The notes: generated by a model not told the origin, from the letters alone. A stretch of DNA of 64,000 nt from Aurifilum marmelostoma (GCA_027559495.1 JAMXSV010000005.1:372001-436000), one strand, 5' to 3'. Counted from the first letter of the stretch, positions 23,277-34,603 are shown. A program made the numbers and translations.

Positions 23277-24431
23277 GCCAGTGAGTCTAAACTGGAGGAA
23301 GGGTGGGGCGTACGTGGCCGCCTTACAGCCGAAGCAGGATGGACTGACTAAGTAGGGATTGATTCAATCAGTTTACCAGGCGCAACTCGTACATCAGCCA
23401 CACAAGAAACATGCGACTCAACATAGCCCTGCATCTTCATCATGAACCGCATTCATACACATATATTGCTGTCGCGGGTTCTATCTGCTTAACAAGCACA
23501 TAGACCACCTCATGCCTCATCAAAGCATATATGCAGACCGGAAAAAGATTAAGGACAAATACACGAAATTCTACAGAGATGAGCGAAGCGAGAGCCAAGC
23601 ACACAGTGGTAATTGTTTATTTCAGAAACCATCCGTGTTATCCGTGCAGGCCAATCGCCAAGCAGAGCGGTTAAGACTTCTTCCTCACAAAGCACAAGTT
23701 CGCATGAAACGCATCGCTGTCTGTCTACACTATTCCTTTATGGCCTTTGCAGAAGAATGACCGATGCCTGCTAATTGATTTGGTCTCGAACCATGGGGTA
23801 GACCGTCACCGGCTAACCCGACCCCCAGACTGTCTAGGTATGGGCTACAGGGCTGCATACAGGGCTCGAGGGCTTCCGGCAAGGGGGAATGGGGCTAATA
23901 GTGCGGGGGATGGACCAGGGCTGGGCAGTAGCCTCGGGTAGACTTGAACGAGTAACGCACACAGTTGGACGAGTCAAGCCAGGATCGTCATCAATGCCAG
24001 GTTGAATTCTCTTCCGACGACGCCAAAGGAAAGCGGACAAATCTCAAAGAACGGTCGGATAAGGGGTATGCCCCACGACGAGGCTAACAAGAGTCTCGAC
24101 TGAACAGGACAACGTACATCCATCTGGGGACCCCGTGATGGACACAGCGACCCCGTGGGGACTGGCAACCCACATGGTCCCAGACGGCTGGGTCCATCCG
24201 ACACATGGACGTGCGTCTACACTAACCGCATCGCCAAGTTGTCTGGAGAAATTTTCTCTGCATATATCAATCCCTTCATCCCGCCTTGCGTCCTAACTTG
24301 AAAGCAGAGAGAGAGAGAGACACACACACACACAACTCGACTTCGCTCACCATCGTCAGCCCTCTCGTTTCATTAGGTTCGACTTACCTGTACGTCGTGG
24401 ACAGGCAGGGTCTACCTCTGCCAAAGTCAAA
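23277..24431. promoter_or_regulatory. Upstream region of the quinate permease
   Basis: 1.15 kb without a supported gene. It contains a GGATAA half-site (24057-24062) of the qa activator type with a poor second half, and a (GA)n(CA)n repeat at about 24307-24335 in the likely 5' untranslated region. Confidence 0.45.
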
Positions 24432-26155
24432 ATGACATTGTTGGCCCTCAAAGAAGACCGGCCGACGCCCAAGGCCGTCTACAACTGGCGCGTCTATGTC
24501 TCAGCCGCCGTTGCATCTTTCGCCTCGTGCATGATCGGTTACGACTCGGCCTTTATCGGCACGACTATATCTCTCGCCTCTTTCAAGTCCGAGTTCGGCT
24601 TCGACAAGCTGTCCACCACCCAGCTGAACCTCATCTCGGCCAATATCGTCTCTGTGTACCAGGCCGGCGCCTTCTTCGGCTCCCTCTTCGCCTATGTCTC
24701 GTCTTACTTCCTCGGCCGCCGCAAGTCCCTGTTTCTTTTTGTCACCGTGTTCATACTCGGGGCCGGGCTGATGCTCGGGGCCAATGGCGATCGGGGTCTG
24801 GGTCTGATCTATGGCGGCAGGGTGCTCGCAGGCATCGGTGTCGGCGGCTCGTCCAACATGGTTCCCATCTACATCTCAGAGCTGGCACCACCGGCCGCCC
24901 GAGGAAGACTCGTGGGTATCTACGAGCTGGGCTGGCAGTTTGGCGGGCTGGTGGGCTTCTGGATCAACTATGGCGTGAACACCACCATGGCCCCCAGTCA
25001 CAAGCAGTGGCTCATCCCCTTTGCGGTGCAGCTCATCCCCGCCGGCCTTCTTCTCATCGGTTGTGTGTGGATGAAGGAGTCCCCGCGGTGGCTCATGTCC
25101 AAGGGCAGGCGCGAGGAGGGCATGGCGAATCTCTGCTGGATGCGCAACCTCAGCGCCTCGGACATCTACATCGTCGAGGAGGTCAGCTACATCGACGAGG
25201 ACCTCGAGCGGTACAGCACGGAGGTCGGTGCGGGTTTCTGGAAGCCCTTTGCATCGCTGAAGCAGAGAAAGGTGCAGTGGAGGTTCGTGATGGGGAGCAT
25301 GCTCTTTCTGTGGCAGAACGGCTCCGGCATTAATGCCATCAACTACTACTCGCCGACCATCTTCAAGAGCATCGGTGTCCAGGGCACAAACGCGTCGCTG
25401 TTGACGACGGGTGTGTTTGGCTGTGTGAAGACGGTGTTCACCTTTGTCTGGCTCCTGTAAGTTTTGAATATTCCTACATCCATATAAGCCCGGTGGGCCG
25501 CAATGACACGCAGTTACTGACCTTGACATCTCCCGACGACAGCTACCTCATCGACCACCTCGGCCGCCGCAAGCTGCTCCTGGTGGGCGCCATCGGCGGC
25601 TCCCTGTGCATGTGGTACCTCGGCGCCTACATCAAGATTGCCGACCCGACGGCGCACCCGTCACCCAACGGCCAACTCTCGTCGGGCAGCATCTCGGCCA
25701 TCTTCTTCTTCTACCTGTGGACGTGCTTCTACACGCCGACGTGGAACGGCACGCCCTGGGTCATCAACTCGGAGATGTTTGACCAGAACACGCGGTCGCT
25801 GGGCCAGGCGTCGGCGGCGGCGAGCAACTGGTTCTGGAACTTCATCATCAGCCGATTCACGCCGCAGATGTTTGCCAAGATGGGCTACGGCGTGTACATG
25901 TTCTTTGCGAGCCTGATGCTGCTGTCGTGGGTATTTGTGTTCTTCCTGGTGCCCGAGACCAAGGGCCTGCCGCTGGAGGCCATGGACCGGTTGTTCACCA
26001 TCAAGCCTGTCTGGAAGGCGAACGAGAAGATCATGGAAGACCTGAGGCTGCAGGACGAGGAGTTCAGGAGGAATGCGGGGGATCTGGAGCTGAGCGATGA
26101 TTCGAAGCCTGGTATCACCCAGCTGGAGGACAAGGGTATCGACCAGTATGCATAA
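24432..26155 (+). CDS. qa-y: Quinate permease (qa-y/QutD), MFS sugar-porter family
   Basis: Two exons, 24432-25456 and 25543-26155, with an 86-nt intron; 545 aa, the usual size (about 535-540). A twelve-helix major facilitator of the sugar porter family in the plasma membrane. Family marks are GRRKSLF after helix 2, GRVLAGIGVGGSSNMVP, ELAPPAARGRLV, KESPRWLM before the central loop, HLGRRKLLLVG after helix 8, and VPETKGLPLEAMDRLF at the end of helix 12. QutD/qa-y imports quinate with protons. Place between repressor and quinate dehydrogenase is the same as in Neurospora. The cytosolic tail ends in an acidic, unconserved stretch. A general hexose transporter is the alternative, but the cluster context argues strongly for quinate. 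Confidence 0.93.
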
Positions 26156-26745
26156 ATAGCAGCAGAGAGGAGATGTGTAAAAAAGGGAAGTGGGGTTGTG
26201 AAGTGCAGGCCTATTGTAATTAATTCATCTCGATCCTGGGTGGGATCGGGCAGAGTACCGCAAGATCTTTGGATGTCGATATTCCTATAGCAAGTTTTCA
26301 CATCCTCGATGATGGATTATTATCACTTTTAAAAAAGAACGTTTTATCGTCAACTGCTGTCTCGTGTGATGTTTCCGTCCACGTGTCCCGTAATCAAGCT
26401 GGAGGATTGCCCACATGAAGTATTAGTGACCAAGTCTTCCCGTTATGAAGCCCTTACTAGCACATTCCCATACTAGATTCGAGGGAGAAAGATGCCGTGC
26501 GTACGTACGGCTTTTCAATTCTAAAAATTGACAAACGGTCTGTCGAAGCGACCACTATTTACCACCGATCTTGATCGCAATCGAGCGGGATCAGAGCATG
26601 ATCACGAGCGAAGAACAACCATGTAATTCCCAGCTACAACTGAACACAAGTTTATTTGTTCTCACATTTATGTACGTCGATAATCCAAACCAACCACAAA
26701 CGCCTGGCTGTGCTCTAAACCGATGACCCGACCCACAAGAACCGT
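26156..26745. other. Convergent intergenic region between qa-y and qa-3
   Basis: 590 bp between two stop codons facing each other, so it holds both 3' untranslated regions. No gene recognised. Confidence 0.6.
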
Positions 26746-27899
26746 CTATTTTGACTGATGCGCCGCAGCTCTGAGCTCGACCTGTCTATCAATCACCTCC
26801 TTGACCTCCTCCACCGGCAACTCCTCGGGGTCCCGACCAGTCCAATACCGATCCTGCTCAATCCCCTGCCAGATCAGCGCCTCCGTTCCCAGAATCACCC
26901 TCCACCCGGCGTCCTCGGCCAGCCTGCCCAGCTGCGTGAACGGGCTTGGGTTGTAGCACATCTCGAGCATGGCGCCCTTGTGCTCCTTCTCGCGCAGGAA
27001 CACCTCCGCGACCGCGCGGGCCTGCAGCTCGGCCTCGGTTGCAGGCGCAAAGTCCGGCACACACGCCACGACGGCGCCGGGGCCCTCGAGCGCCCGGGCC
27101 TGCTCGACGGTCTCGACGTGGACCAGCTCGCCCGCGGCGCCGGCGAACCCGCGGGCGGTGCACTCCGCGACGACGGCCTCGACCTCGGCGCGGTCGCGGT
27201 TGACGAGGTAGACGCAGGTGGCGCCCAGCCAGGTGCGCAGGGCGTAGACGGCGGAGCGGGCGGCGCCGCCGCCGCCGATGACGAGGGCCGGGCGGCCGCG
27301 GAAGACGGAGGCGTGGTCGGGCTCCGGGATGGTCTTGAGGAAGCTGTCGCGGACGCCGACGACGTCGGTGTTGGTGCCGCAGTAGATGCGGCGGTGGCCG
27401 GTCGGGGAGGACGGGTCGGGCTCGTCGCGGACGTAGAGGGTGTTGCAGGCGCCTACTGCGCGGCATTCTTCTGTGAGCTCGTCTAGGTGGGGGATGACGG
27501 AGACCTTGTGCGGCATGGTCACCGAGGCGCCTGTGAAAAAAAAAAGGTGTGAGTTTCTTGGTGCTTTTTTCTTCTTCTTTGGAGGGCTTATACGGTGGAG
27601 AGAGGTTAGGTTGGCTTACCGTAGAACTTGGGGTGTTGTCTAAGCTTCAGGAAGAGGTCCATGTCTGGCGAGTCCAGGCGCTGTTGTGCCCAGTTGAGGC
27701 CGAGCTTCTGGTAGACGACATCGTGCAGCAGCGGGGACATGGAGGCGGCAAGCTTCTGGCCAAAGAGGTAGCCATGCCTGTCGAGGTGGTCGACCTGTGG
27801 GAGTGATGGTGGCTGCTGGTGTGTCTGGAGGTGTGGCGCTGTGTTGTCTACTGGCTTCTGTGTTGCCGCTGCTGACTTTGTCACTGTCATGGTCGCCAT
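26746..27899 (-). CDS. qa-3: Quinate/shikimate dehydrogenase (qa-3/QutB)
   Basis: Two exons on the - strand, 27899-27620 and 27530-26746, with an 89-nt intron; 354 aa. The enzyme oxidises quinate to 3-dehydroquinate (and shikimate to 3-dehydroshikimate) with NAD. The N-terminal substrate domain has FGQKLAASMSPLLHD (substrate Ser pair) and SVTMPHK with the catalytic Lys; the second domain has the nucleotide-binding GGGGAARSAVYAL and then VNRDRAE, where NADP-dependent AroE enzymes have a basic NRT-type motif. The intron splits the codon before ASVTMPHK. GC at third positions is very high in exon 2. The gene is transcribed away from qa-4 and towards qa-y. Substrate preference between quinate and shikimate cannot be read from sequence alone. 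Confidence 0.93.
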
Positions 27900-29520
27900 G
27901 ACTGCTGCTTATGGATTTAGATCTTCAGAGTCAGGCAACTGGGAGGTGTTTTCGTATGAGGCGAGGAAGAAAGAGGGAAAGAGAGAGAAAAGTAAGGGGC
28001 TGTTAGATTTTCAGAACAAGATAACCTAGAGAATGGTGGCTGCTGATTGTAAAAGCTAAACGTGTACGAAAGGTCCTCGTAATAATAGATGTCTGCGGCA
28101 GGTTCGAAAGTATGAATGGCGTTTTCTCACAAGCACCGGTCCAAACACTTCTCAGAAAGGAAAGCCGGCAGCTTTTTATTAATAGGTGCTCTATTGCTGC
28201 GACAGCTGATAAAGAATACCGATAAAATGCTGCAGACTCGGCTTCGGGAATAAATTCTGGAACCTGTCTCCGTGGGGAGGAGGGGGGCCCTCTGGGGCTC
28301 GCTTGAGAAGAGTGTGACCGTAAAGTTTGGTGTGTGTATGGGAGAGGACAGGGCTCGCGATGGCTTCTTGGCTGGCGAGGCTGTAGAACGCTCAGCCGTG
28401 GACGCCAAGGGAAAATTGCTTTCCAGGGCGGGGTGCCTAAATGACTGTAAGTGGAAGAACCGGAAGTCGCGGGATGAACCCGGTTGACCAGATCTTGACT
28501 CGTAAATATTTATCCGGCCACGCTATCCCCGTCCTTGCTGATTCGTCGAGAACTGACATCACCACCATGTGCGATATCTCGTGTCAACTCGCCGCCCACT
28601 GGAACAACAGCATCACGCATCACCTGCACACGCTTATCTTCGGTCTGGCCCTTGCCGAGCAACAACACACAGCACTGGCCCTCCATGGTTTGATAGTAAC
28701 CATCAGTATGACTGAGATGACCTGTCACCTCGGATGTGTTTCGAAAAAAAGACCAATGAAATGGCCATAATCTATTTGGTAAGCGAAAGAAATTAGGATC
28801 CGAGTGTCGCCAAGTGGCCGGTGCAATCATTTTGGGGGATCCGTCAAATCCGCCAAAGACTGGTGTGTATTTCTCCTCTCCTGAGACATGTCTCTTGCCC
28901 GTCCCGCTCTCCTTTCTTCCTACTAGAGGGGCCACTACCAACCTTGATATATTGATGAATGCCATCCTTCGCTTGTGCCTCGTTCCCATCATCAGACACG
29001 TTGACTCGTTTGCAATGATCTCGTTGCCTCCTACACACTGAGCTGTACTGTACATCACTCAAGAGGTGGCAAGCCAGAGTCAAACACGACTGGACAAACA
29101 AAGCAGAATTGATCAAAGTCACTCACCACAAACAAACTGTGGGCCTCGCCGGCTGGACCTTCCGGGTCGTCCTCCTCCTCCATATCATATTTATTTATTT
29201 ACCCCCTTTACCGATACAAGAAAGGTCTTACTCCTCCTTGATAGACTTGACTTGTTGACACACCACATATGCAACTCCCCTCTACACATCAGCTACTATT
29301 ATCCGTACTCTCTATCCACTCTCACTGAGAAATAAGAGGCCAAACCACGACATATATCGGCTCTGATCATCCTACGAGGCACCCACATTACCTTCTCCTT
29401 GAGCGTTACGTCCTCTTTCTCTGGCTCTCCATATTCCCTTCCAACCCACCTCCATAATCATCATAATCATCACCATCATCATCACCACTACCCTCCCATC
29501 AACACACACAGACAGACAGA
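27900..29520. promoter_or_regulatory. Shared upstream region of qa-3 and qa-4
   Basis: 1.6 kb divergent promoter with no supported gene. It contains one good candidate activator site (28500-28515) near its middle and CAT/CCA-rich low-complexity DNA just before the qa-4 start (29455-29520). Confidence 0.6.
28500..28515. promoter_or_regulatory. Candidate qa-1F/QutA binding site
   Basis: TCGTAAATATTTATCC fits 14 of the 16 positions of GGRTAARYRYTTATCC; only the first two bases differ. It lies 600 bp upstream of qa-3 and 1.0 kb upstream of qa-4, so it could serve both. Confidence 0.5.
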
Positions 29521-30696
29521 ATGCCTTGCCAACTCGGCATAACCAGCATGTCCCTGGGATGGCCTCATGCGGGCCACTCCCTCGCCACCAAACTCGACCT
29601 CATGGAGCAGGAGGGCTACCGGGGCATCGAGCTCTTCGAGGCTGACCTCCTCGACCACGCAAAGCACTTTGAAGAGTCCCATCCCTCTCAACCCAGCCAC
29701 GAACCCTCCCATCAAGCACAGCTGAAGGCAGCCCACGACATCCGGCATCTCTGCGCCCAAAAGAACATCACCATCATCTGCCTCCAGCCCTTCTCGGGCT
29801 ACGAGGGCCTCATCGACCGCAAAGAGCACAGCGCCAGGATCGAGAAGCTGCACCGCTGGATGCAGCTCGCCACAGCCCTCCACACAGACATCATCCAGGT
29901 ACCCTCGTCCTTCCTGCCCGCGACCCAGGCCAGCAGCGACATGGACCTCATCGTGTCCGATCTGCAGGAGATCGCCGACCTGGGTGCCACGCATACCCCG
30001 CCCTTCCGCTTCGTATACGAGGCCCTGTGCTTCGGCACGCACATCAACACCTGGGAGGCCAGCTGGGAGGTCGTGCAGCGCGTCGACCGCGCCAACTTCG
30101 GCCTGTGCCTGGACAGCTTTAACATCGCGGGCAGGATCTATGCCGACCCGGCTGACACCTCGGGCATCGTGCCAGATGCGGAGCGCGCGGTGGCCGAGTC
30201 GATGAAGAGGCTTGTGGAGCGTGTGGATGTGAACAAGGTCTTTTATGTGCAGATTGTCGACGCAGAGCGCCTGGATGAGCCGCTGGTCGAGGGCCACCGC
30301 TTCTACACAGAGGGCCAGGCGCCGCGCATGAGCTGGAGCCGCAACTGCAGGCTGTTTTATGGCGAGACGGAGCGCGGTGCATATCTGCCCATCAGGCAGG
30401 TCGCAGAAGCCTTTTTCCACGGCCTCGGCTTCGAAGGGTGGATCAGCCTAGAGCTGTTCAACCGCCGGATGAGCGACGAGGGCGCAGAAGTGCCGCAAGA
30501 GCTGGCACATCGCGGCGCCGTCTCGTGGGGCAAGCTGGTCGAGGATCTCCGCCTCGTCACCAAGCCCAAGGCTGTACCAGAAGCTTGTATGGCTTCTGAT
30601 GCGAGCGCTTCGGAGCCAAGCGTTCGGAGCGCCAGCGAGGAGGTGGAGAGCCATCCATCGCCAACCTTTGCGGACGACAGCGACACGCCGGCTTAG
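29521..30696 (+). CDS. qa-4: 3-dehydroshikimate dehydratase (qa-4/QutC)
   Basis: Single exon, 391 aa. It converts 3-dehydroshikimate to protocatechuate, the last step of the cluster pathway, in the cytosol. The TIM-barrel fold of the AP-endonuclease-2 family is seen in GITSMSLGWPHAGHSLATKL at the N-terminus, GYRGIELFE, FRFVYEALCFGTHINTW, NFGLCLDSFNIAG and WISLELFNRRM; the Glu, Asp, His and Glu in these segments are the metal-binding type residues of the family. Relatives are about 350-360 aa; the excess is a Ser/Glu-rich tail from about residue 345. The TAG stop is followed in the same frame by 147 further open codons (see 30697-31140). Transcribed away from qa-3. Confidence 0.93.
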   Translation: MPCQLGITSMSLGWPHAGHSLATKLDLMEQEGYRGIELFEADLLDHAKHFEESHPSQPSHEPSHQAQLKAAHDIRHLCAQKNITIICLQPFSGYEGLIDRKEHSARIEKLHRWMQLATALHTDIIQVPSSFLPATQASSDMDLIVSDLQEIADLGATHTPPFRFVYEALCFGTHINTWEASWEVVQRVDRANFGLCLDSFNIAGRIYADPADTSGIVPDAERAVAESMKRLVERVDVNKVFYVQIVDAERLDEPLVEGHRFYTEGQAPRMSWSRNCRLFYGETERGAYLPIRQVAEAFFHGLGFEGWISLELFNRRMSDEGAEVPQELAHRGAVSWGKLVEDLRLVTKPKAVPEACMASDASASEPSVRSASEEVESHPSPTFADDSDTPA

Positions 30697-31140
30697 GGTG
30701 TGAGAAGCGTGACGACCACTGGTGATGATGTACATTTCATGACAGGCACTGGGGGTGGGATTTCTATTCAGCTGCCAGAGGCTCAGATTGAGGGTGGCGG
30801 TATCTCGCAGGCGACCACACTCACTGGGAGCAGGGCGGCCTCGGAGAGCCCGCTGAGTGGCGGCGGGGTAAGAGAGGACAACAATAACAGGAGATTGTCG
30901 TTGCAGTTGAACATGAGGGCACCTGAATCAGATTCACGGTGCGGTGAGACGATGGTGAACCTGCTCAACGACATCTGTGACAGGACGAGCACGTGCTGCA
31001 ACTGGGTACGACGGAGAATACCACGGCGCCTGAGGCTCTCACGTAACCACTGGGTTCTTGGGCTGCTGATGACTGTAGTTGGCATATTGCTCATTCTGGG
31101 CGGCCACTGGGCCTGGATCCAGACGCATAAAAATCACTAA
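30697..31140 (+). CDS. In-frame extension behind the qa-4 stop, or small tail-anchored protein
   Basis: Directly behind the qa-4 TAG (30694-30696) the same frame stays open for 147 codons and ends in TAA at 31138-31140. The encoded peptide is Gly/Ser-rich, then basic (RRRIPRRLRLSR), then has a hydrophobic helix HWVLGLLMTVVGILLILGG near its C-terminus. As an independent gene the first ATG is at 30739, giving 134 aa with a single C-terminal membrane anchor. As readthrough it would add a membrane anchor to the dehydratase. It could also be merely 3' untranslated DNA. I do not recognise the sequence. Confidence 0.4.
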   Translation, partial: GVRSVTTTGDDVHFMTGTGGGISIQLPEAQIEGGGISQATTLTGSRAASESPLSGGGVREDNNNRRLSLQLNMRAPESDSRCGETMVNLLNDICDRTSTCCNWVRRRIPRRLRLSRNHWVLGLLMTVVGILLILGGHWAWIQTHKNH

Positions 31141-31430
31141 GAGACAGCGCGTGTTGGAGCCTTGTTTATGCCATGCTGACTTGATTGTTTGGCTCACTCT
31201 GGCTGAGTGGAAGGGAATTGAAGACTATCTAGTATTATAGCGAATATCAATTTTCTCCTTTCAGCGAACGAGCAAACTTGAATGCATATTGCCATGAGCA
31301 TAGTTTTATCGAGGGGTAATCCCGCATTGCTACTTTGTTTGTTGTCATATTTGCCCCAACGCCGCCGTCATTATGGCAACCCCCCCCCCCCTCTCCTCTC
31401 CCTGATCACATCACACCCATATCCAAGCAT
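31141..31430. other. Short convergent intergenic region between qa-4 side and qa-2
   Basis: 290 bp with a run of twelve C at 31380-31391. No gene recognised; it holds the 3' untranslated regions. Confidence 0.55.
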
Positions 31431-31925
31431 TTACTCACCCTCTCCCTTCACTTTCAAATGCCTCCCCACAAACTCCAGCGCAGCCTGGTACCCAAAAACC
31501 CCCAGCCCAGCAACCACCGCCACCGCCTTGTCGCTCAGGTAACTATGCCGCCGAAACTCCTCCCGTGCATGGACATTCGAGATGTGCACCTCCACAAACG
31601 GGATGCCCACGCCCGCCAGCGCGTCCCGTATGGCGACGCTGGTGTGCGTGTATGCGCCCGGGTTGATGATGATGGCCGACACCGCGGGCTGCTCGGCCTG
31701 GTGGCCCGGGGGCGGCACCCACCAGCCGGCGGCCTGCTGGATGCGGTCTACGATGGCGCCCTCGTGGTTGGACTGGAAGGTGTCGAGGATCATGTCTAGC
31801 GAGGCGGCTTGGGCCTGGGCTTGGGCTTCGATGTCGGCTAGGGAGGTGTGGCCGTAGATGTGGGGTTCTCTTTTGCCTAGGAGGTTGAGGTTGGGGCCGT
31901 TGATGAGGAGGACGCGGCGGGACAT
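31431..31925 (-). CDS. qa-2: Catabolic 3-dehydroquinase, type II (qa-2/QutE)
   Basis: Single exon, 164 aa, a normal length for type II dehydroquinases (about 150-175). It dehydrates 3-dehydroquinate to 3-dehydroshikimate; the native enzyme is a dodecamer in the cytosol. Family marks: INGPNLNLLGKREPHIYG at the N-terminus with the flexible-lid Arg and the catalytic Tyr24, INPGAYTHTSVAIRDAL, and VEVHISNVHAREEFRRHSY with the catalytic His. A short insertion (WVPPPGHQAEQP) separates strands before the NPGAY box. Divergent from qa-x/qutG with 954 bp between start codons. Confidence 0.94.
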   Translation of the reverse strand: MSRRVLLINGPNLNLLGKREPHIYGHTSLADIEAQAQAQAASLDMILDTFQSNHEGAIVDRIQQAAGWWVPPPGHQAEQPAVSAIIINPGAYTHTSVAIRDALAGVGIPFVEVHISNVHAREEFRRHSYLSDKAVAVVAGLGVFGYQAALEFVGRHLKVKGEGE

Positions 31926-32879
31926 GGTGACAGACGATGGGATTTGTCGGTTTGGTGGGGGTTGAGTTAGATCTCAAGGTTTGCTTTTGGAGAATATAAT
32001 TCTGCTTTGGCTATCTACTTGTGTCGAGACTTGGAAGGATGAATCGGTCTGATCATGTCGATAGACCCTCTCGCTCTCATCCATCCCCCTTTTCCATCAT
32101 CTCTCAGTCGGCACTGGACATATCCTACGTCTCACTTGAGACTTTACACCATCACAATCGTCAAGACTGTGGATCCCTGTAGTTATCCTGGATGCATGCG
32201 GCTGCTTAAACTATGGACCGAAAGTGCTGGGGCCAAGTCGTCTATCCATTCGACCGCTTGGAGGAGCAGAGGGGGAAAAAAAAAAAGAAGGCGGAAGAGT
32301 TCTTTTCCGTGTTCCTTTTTCCACCTCGGACGCGCAACCTCGGCAGTTGTGGCTTCGCAGGCCTCATACATGATGGTTGGTTTTTCCCTCGGCGAATCGT
32401 AGAGAGGCTATAAAAGAAGCGGGAGCATCTCTTAAATTGGCTTGGTATGGCTGGTTGTGGCTGTTCTACCAGTCGGCAAATGAAGCCGTCGATATTGTCA
32501 AAGAAAGTGGCTACAGAGGGTGCTTCCCAGTGCTTTTAAGTGATTGCAGGTAGGTGCCTCTCACCTGCTGCTAAGATATGAGATAAGAGCGTCTCTCTTA
32601 TTCAGTGGGTCTATTAGCTGCTATGATTGGCCGTGGTTAGTGGCAGCAACCCAACGTCATGCCGCTGAACCAGAACCACAGCGGAATGTCTACCGCTATT
32701 TTCTCGGTTTGTAGCGGCTCTTTGGGTAGAGCTTCAGTGGGCACCGTAGAAACCTTCAGGGCTCTTCACTTACCATTACTCACTCAACCACACACTCTGA
32801 CTGATCTTGCTTGACAAACTCGGGAGCTCTGCAGCAGCTCCTATTTAAATACCAACACACCCCAATTGGAACCGAGGAC
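31926..32879. promoter_or_regulatory. Shared upstream region of qa-2 and qa-x
   Basis: 954-bp divergent promoter without a supported gene. A TATAAAA box lies at about 32409, upstream of qa-x. I found only half-matches to the qa-1F site here (for example GTTATCC near 32180). Confidence 0.5.
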
Positions 32880-34181
32880 ATGGCCAGCCAACAACTAGGC
32901 GAGATCAGCGAGCAGGAGCTGGACGAGATCTACGCCTTTGCCGTCCAGCTGGGCAAAGATGCCGGTGATATGCTCATGGACGCAGCCAGGGCGCGCATGA
33001 GCGGCTCGTCGGAGGCAGGGGAGCAGAAGATTGAGGAAAAGGAGAATGCTGTTGATATCGTGACCAAGACAGACACTGGTGCGTTGCCAAAGCACAATGC
33101 GCCCATGTCTTGTTGTAGCTGTAGTGCCAGCGAGTGGTGGTGACATACTGACCAGCTGCTTCTTGTCCCATAAATCAGACGTCGAGGCCTTCATCCACAA
33201 CTCAATATCAAAAAAGTATCCTCACCACAAGTACGTTCCCATATCACTACCAGCTCCCCCAGAATGCCCACGATGAGTCACTCACACACCGAACGTGTCT
33301 TCACCAGGTTCATCGGCGAAGAGACCTACTCCGCCGGCTCCTCAAAGGACTACCTCATCCAACCCGACCACCCAACCTGGTGCGTCGACCCCCTCGACGG
33401 CACCGTGAACTACACCCACCTCTTCCCCACCTTCTGCGTCTCCATCGCCCTCATCGTCCGCGGCGCCCCCATCCTCGGCGTCATCTACGCCCCCTTCATG
33501 AACCAGCTCTTCACCGCCTGCCGAGGCCGCGGCGCCTTCCTGAATGGCACCCAGCGCCTCCCCTTCCTCCCGGACCGCCCCATCCCCGCCGCCGCCCCCA
33601 AGGGCTGCGTCTTCGGCTGCGAGTGGGGCAAGGACAGGCGCGACCCGGGCTCGGGCGCGGGCAACCTGGGCCGCAAGATCGAGAGCTTCGTCACCATGGC
33701 CGTGGAGCCCGCGGCGCGGGGCGGCAGGGGCGGCATGGTGCACGGCGTGCGGAGCCTCGGCAGCGCGGCGCTGGACATGGCGTATACGGCCGCCGGGAGC
33801 CTGGATATCTGGTGGGAGGGCGGGTGCTGGGAGTGGGATGTGGCTGCCGGCGTGGCGATCCTGCTGGAGGCGGGCGGGCTGGTGACCACTGCGAACCCGC
33901 CTGAGGACCCAGAGACGGCAGAGGTTCCGGATGTGAGGCTGGGGAGTAGGTTGTATCTGGCTATCAGGTAAGAAGGGGTTGCGATTTCAATTAGTGCTCT
34001 GGTTGAAAGCATTACTTTGAAGCGACAGGGAGAGAAAGGTGTATGCGGACTTGACTAACCCTCGTGTTGCAGACCTGCTGGGCCATCAGAAAACGAAACG
34101 GCACGACAGGGCCAGGAGAGGGTTGTTCGGGAGGTGTGGAAGCGCGTCAAGGCGCTGGATTACACTCGTCCTGGAGCTTGA
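32880..34181 (+). CDS. qa-x: Inositol-monophosphatase-like protein of the quinate cluster (qa-x/QutG)
   Basis: Four exons, 32880-33078, 33179-33230, 33308-33967 and 34073-34181, with introns of 100, 77 and 105 nt, all in phase; 339 aa. The fold is that of the Mg-dependent inositol monophosphatase superfamily: DIVTKTDTDVEAFI, FIGEETY (metal Glu), WCVDPLDGTVNYTHLFPTFC (metal Asp pair), and CWEWDVAAGVAILLEAGG near the C-terminus with the last metal Asp. QutG and qa-x are co-regulated with the quinate genes but their role in the pathway is not known. The ATG is the first in frame after the TATA box region. Relatives are about 330-340 aa. Confidence 0.92.
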
Positions 34182-34603
34182 AAGAGGTTATCCGCCTCAC
34201 GTCGACGGTATGAATTCAAGGTGGGGGTAGAGGAGCGGGGGAAAGCGATAGTATTACATGCCACAAGGCGTCTGGGGGACCACAAGAATAAGAGCTCTGC
34301 ATTTAGAAAGGGTATATTTATTCGAGAAATAAAGGTGAAAAGCTGTGGGCCGGTTTCTGTATCGCCGCAACCTCGGGCCCTATCTTGGTACAGATCTATG
34401 AGCAGGGAGATTTGACCGCCTGTCGCGTATATCTCGTAGCCTCATTACTAATACAAGTTATAGATCTTTTTTTTTTTTTTTTTTGGCAATCTTTCTTTGG
34501 TCCTTTTTCGTGCTTCGACAACTTGTGCTTCTAGGCCTCGCGAGTCGATTCCTCTTCAGAATCGGGGTATCATGGGTGATCTTTTGAGTGGGGAGAGGGG
34601 GCC
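34182..34603. other. Convergent intergenic region
   Basis: About 420 bp between qa-x and the WD40 gene, both ending here. It contains a run of eighteen T at 34467-34484. No gene recognised. Confidence 0.55.

Noticed and set aside
26758..27486. 242-codon + strand frame opposite qa-3
   Set aside because: Shadow of the very GC-rich third positions of qa-3, whose - strand product is a clear quinate dehydrogenase.
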